Positions 55,379 through 63,244 of a DNA stretch of 64,000 nt are shown in pieces. Source of the stretch: Bacillus sp. FJAT-29937 (GTDB lineage Bacteria; Bacillota; Bacilli; Bacillales; Cytobacillaceae). The notes under the pieces are model-generated. The model saw only the letters and a list, made by a program, of their open reading frames with translations. It ran no database searches and was not told the DNA's origin. The stretch spans positions 1-64,000 of the forward strand of contig NZ_LMAS01000012.1 of the NCBI RefSeq assembly GCF_001509555.1. Reading direction: 5' to 3'. Position 1 is the first letter of the stretch. Each line of letters begins with the position of its first letter. The position numbers and the translations under genes were made by a program.

Positions 55379-55852
55379 TTATTTAGGAAAAATTATAGAT
55401 AGAATTTTATCCATATTCATTCCAGATTCGACTTCATAGATTCCAGGCTTCAACTTGTTTGATAATCCCCGCTTTTCCACTTCATTTGAAAATGTTCTAG
55501 CACGATCGATGATTTTTGCTCTTTCCAAACTTCTTCCGACATCAATGCTTGTCATACCTGAAGAAACGTTCAATACTGTGCGATAAACAACCTTTTCCTC
55601 TTTATTGCCGTTATCTTTTTCAGTTTCTGCGGGTTCCTTTTTTTCTGCTTGATTTGCAAGCTGATCCCATTCTTTTTCTGTATAAATCACATAGCCTTCA
55701 GATGTAAGCTTGTCCTTCATCTCTTCATTCGATAGTTTTTCAACTTTATTATTTGTAGTCGCTTCGGCAGGACCATTAAAGTACACAATACCGCACAAGG
55801 TCGCCGCTGCTAATAGTCCACCTGCAAAGCTGCGCATCGATTTAGCTGTCAT
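55379..55852 (-). CDS. short MltG/YceG-like membrane protein lacking the catalytic domain
   Basis: The 157-residue protein has one N-terminal hydrophobic helix (GGLLAAATLCGIVYF), a charged linker and a region TVLNVSSGMTSIDVGRSLE through GLSNKLKPGIYEVESGMNMD and KILSIIF, like the LysM-like/substrate domain of endolytic transglycosylase MltG. The transglycosylase core of full-length MltG is not there, so it is probably a small extracytoplasmic peptidoglycan-associated protein. Such short forms are widespread in Bacillus. It overlaps the upstream gene by 11 bp. Confidence 0.65.
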   Translation of the reverse strand: MTAKSMRSFAGGLLAAATLCGIVYFNGPAEATTNNKVEKLSNEEMKDKLTSEGYVIYTEKEWDQLANQAEKKEPAETEKDNGNKEEKVVYRTVLNVSSGMTSIDVGRSLERAKIIDRARTFSNEVEKRGLSNKLKPGIYEVESGMNMDKILSIIFPK

Positions 55853-56228
55853 TGTCGACCTTGCCCCTTTCCTCTTTTTGCTTTATAAAGGGAGCTAGCA
55901 GGCTTTCGGCCTCATCTATACTCATTTGATTTTCCTCAGCAATGCTTTCATAAGAATACCCGCGCCTATGTAAGTCGATCAGTTCTCGAAGCAACAGTCT
56001 TTTCTCATAAGGAATAGTTTCATTACCAGCTTCTTTTGCTGTAATTTCAGCGTCGATTTCAAGACTTTTAATTTGCTGCTGAAGCTGATACACTTCTTCC
56101 ATTAATGAAAAGGTAAGATGATCTATTTGTTGTTCAAGTCTTGTTGATGATTGCTTTGATTTATAAAACGATAAAATGAGCAGCACAATTGCTGCAATAA
56201 ATAAAATGGCTAATGCCCATCCCATCAT
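55842..56228 (-). CDS. membrane-anchored coiled-coil protein (SwrB/DUF6115-like)
   Basis: The 128-residue protein has one N-terminal membrane helix (LAILFIAAIVLLILSFY), a coiled-coil stretch (HLTFSLMEEVYQLQQQIKSL) and a C-terminal helix-turn-helix-like part (LHRRGYSYESIAEENQMSID). This layout recalls SwrB/YlxL-type proteins (DUF6115, number from memory), which activate flagellar assembly in B. subtilis, but the resemblance is only structural. ATG follows GGGAGG by six bases; overlap with the next gene suggests a two-gene operon. Confidence 0.55.
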   Translation of the reverse strand: MMGWALAILFIAAIVLLILSFYKSKQSSTRLEQQIDHLTFSLMEEVYQLQQQIKSLEIDAEITAKEAGNETIPYEKRLLLRELIDLHRRGYSYESIAEENQMSIDEAESLLAPFIKQKEERGKVDNDS

Positions 56229-56457
56229 TCTATACCTCCCTTACCTAAATGTGTTCTTGCAACTTATTATTATACATGATGCATTTGAGAATTCTATTTA
56301 AAACGACAAAACAGAACTATTGTCATAGGTTTATGTTAAATTTATACGCAGTTAGAATTTTTTATTTTAAGTGCCTTTCCTTGCCAGTTGATTTTAGTAA
56401 ATTTGTCACAATGAATCCTCAAAGTTAAACTAGTAATAGTTGAAGAACAATAACAAG

Positions 56458-56485
56458 CTACCCAATTCGAATGGGTAGCTTCTCT
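56458..56485. terminator. terminator of the TOMM operon
   Basis: AAGCTACCC-N9-GGGTAGCTT hairpin, about ten bases past the SagB-like stop, followed by a T-rich stretch (GTTATTGTTCTT) on the minus strand. Confidence 0.65.
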
Positions 56486-56495
56486 TAATTTTTTC

Positions 56496-58073
56496 TTAAC
56501 TTTGCAAACTTCCTTTTAACCATGCCCGATCACGATAGGGGCCAATAGGGATTTGAATAAGGCTGGTTTTTCCAATTGAATCCAACTGGTAAATCTCGTC
56601 ACATGCATTTGCATCAAAACCGAGAAGCGGGTGCCCTCCCATTCCGTTGGCTAATGCCGCTATCAGTAATCGCTGTACCAACATACCTGCTTCCATTTGC
56701 TGGATACGATATCCTCTATACCCAATTGCCTCAATTAAATGATCTTTATCCCCTACTACATGGAGGCAGAGTGGCACTTGAAACAAATTAATATTGGGTC
56801 CAGTCAATCCGCTTTGCAGCCTGAAGCGGTGATCTCCAGGATTTATCGATCGAAGTATATGTTGATTACTGTCATAATAATAAGCGCCATCTGGAATGCC
56901 TTCCACATTATAAAAGCAGCCATATAAGGAAACACGTGGCTTGTTTCTTACATGAATTTCATCCAAATCATTTCGATACGAGAAGGAAGCAGCCGCCTCC
57001 TTCAGCAGATTGCCTAGTTGAAGGGGGCTAACTTTTCCTAATATGAAATCCATATCCGGTGAATATCGCTTTTTACAAATTGCAGCTAAGTCATAAGACA
57101 AACGTTCGACTTGCGGCAAAGGCACTTCTTGACCGTTTCGATCTACATAATTTCTTGACTCGATCTTCCGAAACGACTGTGCTATTTCCATCATAGATAA
57201 TTCATTTATTCTTGTTAACATTGAATAGTCCGCAAGCCGCTTTGATCGTTGAAAATGATGAGGATAAATCTCAGGCATCTCTCGGCACAATTCTTCAGCA
57301 GTAATTACCCCATCCTTTTCTCCTAGGTTCAAAGTCCAATTGGTTGGTTCTATCGATAAAGGGATAACTGCATACACGCTTTCCTCCTGTTCGGGCAGGC
57401 CAAGCAGATGATTCAATGCCCGATCAAGAAATTGATAATAAACCCCTGATGCAAAGCCAAAACGGTTCGATACTTCCAGCAGTTGCCCCAATAGCACACC
57501 AGCATCCAACCCTTGCAGCCGGTAGGAAAAGGAATGATACTTAAAGAAATTCTTCCAATACATAGTCGAAACAAAAACAGTGCCAAAGCAAGTGGCCACA
57601 TCACAGCCATCCCCAAGAGCCTTAGCTAAATATGAATCGAAGTTCCCCTCTCGCAGCAGCACTAAACGGTGATGTGCGACATCATAATGGTACACACCAA
57701 CAGGCAAATCCTCCAATTTTAAATACATATATAATTCGTTTGGATACAGTCCCCCGCCAGAAGGAATGAATCGCCTATAGGAATGCATCAATTTAGCTGT
57801 GTTTTCTGTGGATTCTAATGGAGAGACTGATTGGGTAAATTGGGTAAGGCCATTTACAAACCACAGAAAATGACCGATTGTGTGAAGATCAAGTCTTTCA
57901 GGTATTCCCCTTCCTTCTAGCGTCAGTGGTACTTCTAGAGATAACTCCACAACTGGCAAGTCGCGGTAGAGTTTATATGCTAATGGTGCATCAGCCCAAT
58001 CCGCTTCCCAGTCCGGCGGAATGATCTTTTCAATATTAAAATGGAGATTGTGGAGAAATGTCTCAAGACTCAT
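56496..58073 (-). CDS. SagB-type double-domain FMN dehydrogenase of the TOMM cluster
   Basis: The 525-residue protein has two tandem SagB/ThcOx nitroreductase-like halves. The first (about 80-250) contains RRFIPSGGGLYPNELYMYL and GVYHYDVAHHRLVLL; the second (about 330-515) contains GAYYYDSNQHILRSINPG, QVPLCLHVVGD and MEAGMLVQRLLIAALANGMG. SagB enzymes use FMN to oxidise thiazolines and oxazolines to thiazoles and oxazoles in modified peptides. It is the last gene of the cluster, 23 bp after the YcaO gene, with GGGAGG before its ATG. A terminator follows. Confidence 0.88.
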   Translation of the reverse strand: MSLETFLHNLHFNIEKIIPPDWEADWADAPLAYKLYRDLPVVELSLEVPLTLEGRGIPERLDLHTIGHFLWFVNGLTQFTQSVSPLESTENTAKLMHSYRRFIPSGGGLYPNELYMYLKLEDLPVGVYHYDVAHHRLVLLREGNFDSYLAKALGDGCDVATCFGTVFVSTMYWKNFFKYHSFSYRLQGLDAGVLLGQLLEVSNRFGFASGVYYQFLDRALNHLLGLPEQEESVYAVIPLSIEPTNWTLNLGEKDGVITAEELCREMPEIYPHHFQRSKRLADYSMLTRINELSMMEIAQSFRKIESRNYVDRNGQEVPLPQVERLSYDLAAICKKRYSPDMDFILGKVSPLQLGNLLKEAAASFSYRNDLDEIHVRNKPRVSLYGCFYNVEGIPDGAYYYDSNQHILRSINPGDHRFRLQSGLTGPNINLFQVPLCLHVVGDKDHLIEAIGYRGYRIQQMEAGMLVQRLLIAALANGMGGHPLLGFDANACDEIYQLDSIGKTSLIQIPIGPYRDRAWLKGSLQS

Positions 58074-58096
58074 CTAATTTACCTCCCAGCAGCCGC

Positions 58097-60040
58097 TTAT
58101 GGAAACGGATGCGGATATGGATTGAGCTGCTCATATGACAGCCGTTGTTTCGAGTAGCCAAGTTCCATTGGTACTTTTAACACTCTATCCAGCCCAGTTA
58201 CCCGGGTAAGATGCTGTCCGAACGTCATCGGCAACATGCCCGGAATGAGCACTTTAACGCAATGCAGACCGTTTCTTTTCGTTTCCGGTGCCGTCTGGTT
58301 AACCACAATGACATCGAGATTTAATCGGCGAAATTCCAGCAAAATATCACGCAAATCATCGGTTAAGTCTTTATGCTTTGACTTCCATTTGAATTCATCA
58401 TCAAACGTCCGCATTGGACGATTCTCGTTCAACAAGAACTGCAGGCGCTCTTCCGCTTGTGGTAATCCATATAGCATCCCATGATGATTCATTTTCCGTA
58501 CAAGCGAAGAATCTTGCAGCATTCGCACATACTCCTCTTTGCCCGCTTCAAAATCTTCGTCAAGAGTCAGCATCATACCTGCCAATTCGTAAATCGCGCT
58601 TTTTGCCGCTCGTACTGGGTCCAAATGCGCACCAGCAGCACAGATGATATTGAGTCCCTTTTCTTTCCTGTTTTTCGCCACCACTAATACGCTTGGAATT
58701 CCGTTCTCCATTGTCGAGTTATAAAAATACAAATCATATCCTGCAACCGCACGTGCACGTTCGACCATCAATTGTAATTCTTGGTCGTTTGCAGAATTTG
58801 GGTCAAGACGAGGGAGTGGCAGCTTAGCATACCAAGTCATCAAAAACGAATCACGCTCGACCACTTCCATCATTCCATAGAAAATGGCCTCCTCCAAACT
58901 TCCTCCCAAAGCACATCCGTTTGAAGTTTCATAGACAAATCCCCCGTCACAGCCCAAACTGTAATAAGAAAGCAGCTCCGGAACTAGAATCGGACGCTCT
59001 TGCAGTAGCGAATAGCCCCATACCCAATTCATTGAGCGTTCGGGATGAAATGGTTCAAACGGGAACTTAGGTTGTGAATATTGATCGTCAGTGTGTACAC
59101 CTACTTGGAGAGGGTTGAGTGCTTGATGTTTCAAATTTTGGTAACAATCATAGACTACTGTCCGCTTGCCGTGGGGAGATAATCCACAATACCTCTCCAA
59201 ACCTTCTAGGATAGCTGTCGATTCACTTACCGCATATGAATTTGTCCTGCCTGCCACTCCTTCGTCTCCAGAGAACAACGGCAAATTGACACCTACATCG
59301 GCAAAGGGTGTCTTCACGTCATACATTTTTCCATTTAAAAAGCCAGTCCGATGGTCCAAATATTCTTTGACAAGAACCTTATTCAGTTCATCCATTGATC
59401 GGGTGCGGTAACTGCCATGGCTGATTTTTGGACTGGGCTGCAGCGAAATTCGGGCCTCTGCCGCTGAATCGTCAGGTAATTTTCCACAAACCGCACACAA
59501 CGAGTCAGGCAAAAAGAAATGCCGTGAACTCTTCAATATTTTTAGATTGATTAATAATACATGATTTTCCAATCGCGACTTATCACCTTGCAAAATGCTT
59601 TGCACCTCATCTTCAATGAGGTATGTCATTTGTAAAATTCCCGTTCTCGACGCCCAAGGATCACGAGGTTTTTCTTCTTGATTAACAAGTCTCTTCTCAA
59701 TCTCCCACATCTCTTTACGATCCCGTCCGGCCAAAAGACGTCTAATGTTTGCACACTGGGAGCACCCTGGTTTGCCTTTTTGAACTAATGGACCGACAAC
59801 TCCCTCGCCGAATGAAACGAATCCTCGCAGCCAAGGGATGCCGGTTAGTTGCAAGATCACTTCCGCCTTTTGGTGAACAGAGGGATTCCAAGTATCGTGC
59901 ATTACAAGAACCAATTTAGCCTCTTGTGGTACATCTGTCTCAAAATCAGCTAGGCGAACGATCTCGTATTGAGTGGATAGTTCTGTAGAAACGCTGTCTG
60001 CCAACAATCCTCTTCCGACCACTACAACAACAGCACTCAC
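58097..60040 (-). CDS. YcaO-fusion TOMM cyclodehydratase
   Basis: The 647-residue protein has an N-terminal E1-like domain with zinc-binding cysteines (CSQCANIRR near residue 97 and CAVCGK near 185) and a C-terminal YcaO domain (about 210-640) with the ATP-binding SESTAILEGLERYCG, TSNGCALGGSLEEAI and EVVERDSFL motifs, ending in NPYPHPFP, the proline-rich tail needed by YcaO enzymes. It uses ATP to cyclise Cys and Ser of the precursor to azolines. The GTG start overlaps the upstream stop by four bases (GTGA). Confidence 0.9.
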   Translation of the reverse strand: MSAVVVVVGRGLLADSVSTELSTQYEIVRLADFETDVPQEAKLVLVMHDTWNPSVHQKAEVILQLTGIPWLRGFVSFGEGVVGPLVQKGKPGCSQCANIRRLLAGRDRKEMWEIEKRLVNQEEKPRDPWASRTGILQMTYLIEDEVQSILQGDKSRLENHVLLINLKILKSSRHFFLPDSLCAVCGKLPDDSAAEARISLQPSPKISHGSYRTRSMDELNKVLVKEYLDHRTGFLNGKMYDVKTPFADVGVNLPLFSGDEGVAGRTNSYAVSESTAILEGLERYCGLSPHGKRTVVYDCYQNLKHQALNPLQVGVHTDDQYSQPKFPFEPFHPERSMNWVWGYSLLQERPILVPELLSYYSLGCDGGFVYETSNGCALGGSLEEAIFYGMMEVVERDSFLMTWYAKLPLPRLDPNSANDQELQLMVERARAVAGYDLYFYNSTMENGIPSVLVVAKNRKEKGLNIICAAGAHLDPVRAAKSAIYELAGMMLTLDEDFEAGKEEYVRMLQDSSLVRKMNHHGMLYGLPQAEERLQFLLNENRPMRTFDDEFKWKSKHKDLTDDLRDILLEFRRLNLDVIVVNQTAPETKRNGLHCVKVLIPGMLPMTFGQHLTRVTGLDRVLKVPMELGYSKQRLSYEQLNPYPHPFP

Positions 60041-62004
60041 TGGGATTCCACCTCCCGAATCATCACACCATAAATCCCTTCCAGTCCCGCTTTCAATAAT
60101 GGCTCCGACTCTACTTCAAAGACAAAAAGCTGCTTGTGGTTTCTTTCGAGTGTTTTTATTGCGGTATGAAGCAAGGCTGGTTCTGTTGACACTTCACAAT
60201 CATGGATAACAAGTCTTCGATGCTCCCTTTCTTCCAGACGGACGCTTGAAACCTCCAACACCTTTGTTGAATCGGAAGCTGCTTGATTTTGTTCAATTAA
60301 AAGTACATGTTGCAGCACATTTCTTAACGCCCCCGTGATATTCAATCCTACACTGCCATACCAGCTTCCGTTCGTACCAATCCATACTACTGGGAATCCG
60401 GCCACTTCCTGCCCTAAGCCTATTATTGGTTCTCCCCGGATCGTCTTTAGTGCCTGTAAATAATAATGGCAACACTCATCTTCTATCTCACTTATGCCCA
60501 CCCGTGAGACCGAATTTTTCTGATGGTCCAATTGTTGGTTTAATTCCATAACCAAACATTTTTGCAATCCGCGGCCAACACCTTCAGCAAATGTTTCCCC
60601 TGCGCCAAACCCAATCAATTTCTTCTGAACTGCCAAACTGCTATCCACGCCCTTGTGTGGGGGCAAAGATGAAATGAGTAGATTAGCAGTTTGTGAGACA
60701 TAAGCCTCAATTCCTGACAATCCTGCTTCTTTCAGTGCCTCTTCATGCGTCAAACCGGTAACAATCATCTCTGGCAGCACCTCTGCTGGTCCTTCCGACA
60801 ACAAATCAACTGCCTGAACACGGCACTGAGCAAGCGGCAGCTGCTTTAAATCCCCCTCTCCCCAAATATGAAATATACCTGATTCAGTTGATGTTAACTG
60901 GCTAAAGAAGTAGAGTAATTTGCTCGACTCACCTTTGTTTATGCTGCGTTCAAGCCGTGAGTCTATATCTTGTACCCATTCAGCAGACACACCATTAGCG
61001 ACCAACGGATGCGGCACGAAGGAATGCCAGCTTCCTTCCAATGTATTCATATTTAGCAGGAAGATTTGATTATTCTGTTCCGATTCCCTCACTTTCGTAC
61101 TCTCTTTGAATAATTCAAACACGATCACATTAGCCAACATCGCTCCCGCAGTAGATGAGAAGGCGCTTATCTGTTGCTGGTCTCTAAAAAATACAGATTG
61201 ATGGATGCGACGCCAAGCTGACTCCCAGCATACAATAGAATCTGGATGCACTAAAGGACCTGCAAGTCCAACCTGGTCAAGGCAAACAGCTGGTATAAAC
61301 ACCTTCTTTTCTTCCCTGCAAATTGTATGAAGATCTTGCAGCTCCTCTATATCCCCATTTTGCGAGACATATAAAATTGCTTGATAAGCCTGCACAGTTT
61401 CCCGTAAGGAACTCCCATCTTTCTCTTGAAGGATAACTTCCTCTACAGCTGCTTCTGGGTCTGATCTACGTGCGTGTGCCACCAATTCCATTATTCGCTG
61501 CCTATTAGTCTGGACCGAATCCGTAATCAGCACATGAAACTTTGGCAAACCTGATTCGAGCAATGCAGAAATTAAGGAAACAAAAAAAGGACCGTAGCCA
61601 ACTGCCAAAACCTTAGCCTGACGATAGGCTTGAAAACGGTACGCACCCGAATCGCCAAAACTGTCTAAAAATTCAATTTGTGAGGCATGCTTTTTAACTA
61701 TTTGATCTGTCAGTTGATGTGGACGATCTTGGCTTATATCCTTTACAAATCCGTTTTGATAAAGTACTTGTGCAATTTCATACACCCGATCCCGATATGG
61801 ACCCGGCAATCCGTCAGTCAAATTTGCCAACGTGTGCTCCCCGTTAAACATTGGCATTAACTTTTCAACCCACTTATCAATCATACTGCCTTCCATCCGA
61901 AACGAACTTACGTTATTACGAAAATATACTCCACTGTTTCGATCTGGGAAATAAGATGTATCCCCTTTCACTTTTAAACGCATAGACGGGATTAAATTCG
62001 TCAT
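60037..62004 (-). CDS. TOMM E1-like/RRE maturation protein (thiazole-containing bacteriocin maturation type)
   Basis: The protein of about 655 residues has an N-terminal winged-helix region (LIPSMRLKVKGDTSYFPDRN, then YEIAQVLYQNGFVKDI) that looks like a RiPP recognition element, a ThiF/E1-like region (VLAVGYGPFFVSLISALLES and LHVLITDSVQTN-like FHVLITDSVQT) and a long C-terminal part of its own family (TIGR03693 as I recall). It likely binds the precursor leader and presents it to the YcaO enzyme. ATG 62004 lies seven bases after AAGGAGG and is better than 62043. Confidence 0.85.
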   Translation of the reverse strand: MTNLIPSMRLKVKGDTSYFPDRNSGVYFRNNVSSFRMEGSMIDKWVEKLMPMFNGEHTLANLTDGLPGPYRDRVYEIAQVLYQNGFVKDISQDRPHQLTDQIVKKHASQIEFLDSFGDSGAYRFQAYRQAKVLAVGYGPFFVSLISALLESGLPKFHVLITDSVQTNRQRIMELVAHARRSDPEAAVEEVILQEKDGSSLRETVQAYQAILYVSQNGDIEELQDLHTICREEKKVFIPAVCLDQVGLAGPLVHPDSIVCWESAWRRIHQSVFFRDQQQISAFSSTAGAMLANVIVFELFKESTKVRESEQNNQIFLLNMNTLEGSWHSFVPHPLVANGVSAEWVQDIDSRLERSINKGESSKLLYFFSQLTSTESGIFHIWGEGDLKQLPLAQCRVQAVDLLSEGPAEVLPEMIVTGLTHEEALKEAGLSGIEAYVSQTANLLISSLPPHKGVDSSLAVQKKLIGFGAGETFAEGVGRGLQKCLVMELNQQLDHQKNSVSRVGISEIEDECCHYYLQALKTIRGEPIIGLGQEVAGFPVVWIGTNGSWYGSVGLNITGALRNVLQHVLLIEQNQAASDSTKVLEVSSVRLEEREHRRLVIHDCEVSTEPALLHTAIKTLERNHKQLFVFEVESEPLLKAGLEGIYGVMIREVESQ

Positions 62005-62106
62005 TTCGCTCCTCCTTACCCGTGAGCTTACTTCAACAAACATATTATTTTCACTATTACCCTATGTACTGCAAGATGTCCCATATGTCTAAACTTTTAG
62101 GGAAAA

Positions 62107-62134
62107 GCCCCGGCAAAACAACTCATGCAGGGGC
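62107..62134 (-). terminator. attenuator hairpin between precursor and modification genes
   Basis: GCCCC / GGGGC stem with a TTTT tail on the minus strand, in the 183-bp gap after the precursor stop. Such partial terminators let the precursor be made in excess over its enzymes. Confidence 0.5.
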
Positions 62135-62186
62135 AAAGTCTCCTCAGCTGACAACCACTTTTTTCGGGTAGAAAACTAAATAATGA

Positions 62187-62465
62187 TTATCGGCAACGTC
62201 CGCAGTGACCGCAACCGCCGCAGCGTCCGCAGCCGCCACAGTGACCGAAACCGCCGCAACGGAATCCGAAACCGAAACAAGAACCGAATCCGAAACAGGA
62301 ACCAAATCCGAAACAAGAACCAAACCCTAAACCAAAACAAGAGCCAAAACCCAAAAGTCCAAATTGCCGATCCATAGGAACCTGATTCGGATCCCAAGGA
62401 ATTGGCGCGTTTGCGTAGAAATCACCAACATTCAACATTTGCAGATCTCTTTGAAAATCATACAT
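62187..62465 (-). CDS. heterocycloanthracin-type TOMM precursor peptide
   Basis: From ATG 62465 (eight bases after AGGGAGG) the 92-residue peptide has a leader of about 34 residues (MYDFQRDLQMLNVGDFYANA then PIPWDPNQVPMDRQ) and a Gly/Phe/Cys-rich core. The core holds 11 Cys (43, 51, 57, 63, 70, 76, 79, 82, 85, 88, 91). The first four follow Ser in FGSC units; the last six are spaced exactly three apart (CGG, CGR, CGH units). The enzymes downstream would make thiazoles and possibly oxazoles from them. The strand-opposite frames are by-products of the skewed sequence. The longer frame from 62567 has no supporting ribosome binding site. Confidence 0.9.
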   Translation of the reverse strand: MYDFQRDLQMLNVGDFYANAPIPWDPNQVPMDRQFGLLGFGSCFGLGFGSCFGFGSCFGFGSCFGFGFRCGGFGHCGGCGRCGGCGHCGRCR

Positions 62466-62678
62466 TTGCATAGCCTCCCTATTTTTTATACAGGTGTCTA
62501 GCAACAAAGAATAATCACGGCTTAGCCATAATGAATAGGTTAACGCACCCATACCCTTCCTCAACAAAGTATGAAAAGCGTTTGGGTATTGTTACGAAAG
62601 TAAAAGCCTATTTAATCTCTTTGTATAAAAATAAAGATTTTAATAAAAACTAAGATAAAAAAGATTGGAGAGAAAAGA

Positions 62679-62888
62679 ATGGGTCTTGTGAAAGCATTTA
62701 ATGATTGGAGAGCTGCAAGGTATGAAAACCATGTTACCCAAATGAAGGAAATGAACAAATGTCCTGAATGCTATGGAAGAGGATTTATGCCTTACCCTGC
62801 GAATGAATTTGCCTATTATGGCAATTTACTCGATTGTCCAGGCTGTAACGGCAGCGGCGATTACGGGGATTGGAATGAACTTGTCTGA
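62679..62888 (+). CDS. small CxxCxGxG zinc-finger-like protein
   Basis: The 69-residue protein has two CxxCxGxG-type motifs (CPECYGRGF near 29 and CPGCNGSGD near 54), like a half DnaJ zinc finger, with a basic helical N-terminus (FNDWRAARYENHVTQM). ATG follows GGAGAGAAAAGA. It is a small conserved-looking Bacillus hypothetical of unknown role, likely to bind zinc. It diverges from the TOMM precursor gene. Confidence 0.7.
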   Translation: MGLVKAFNDWRAARYENHVTQMKEMNKCPECYGRGFMPYPANEFAYYGNLLDCPGCNGSGDYGDWNELV

Positions 62889-63244
62889 CTGCGCAATGAC
62901 ATATGTTCATGGAATACAATGAAACAAAACTTGTAAAAAATGCGTTTGCGGACACCAGTTCCGTAATGTTAGCTAAAATTAGATAAATCCTATGGAACGC
63001 GGACATAGGATCCGTTATTTTCTAAAAAAGCGGTGATTCCTTGTTAATTTTCGTATATAACGTACCCCGCGTCCGCTTAGCCCATTAATTAGGGTCATTT
63101 AATGAAAATAACGGATTTACTGTCCGCATTAACTTCTTCCGCCATCTAGATTAATTAAATTTGCGTAAAAAATAACGCTCCAAGTCGGAACGTTATTTTA
63201 ATTTGTATGAATCTTTTATTAACTTCACATTACTAACCTACATC
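62889..63244. other. intergenic region with the second hairpin repeat cluster
   Basis: No gene is visible. From 62948 to 63133 it contains GCGGA..TCCG units described separately; the rest is AT-rich. Confidence 0.6.
62948..63133. repeat. hairpin repeat family, second cluster
   Basis: Units GCGGACACCAGTTCCG (62948), GCGGACATAGGATCCG (62999), a degenerate GCGGTGATTCC (63030), GCGTCCGC (63069) and ACGGATTTACTGTCCG (about 63111) recur every 30-60 bp and share the CGGA/TCCG imperfect palindrome with the cluster at 37779-38005. Confidence 0.7.

Noticed and set aside
62183..62377. Arg/Asn-rich plus-strand open frame
   Set aside because: It is the antisense of the Gly/Phe/Cys-rich precursor gene, open only because of the repeated codons.
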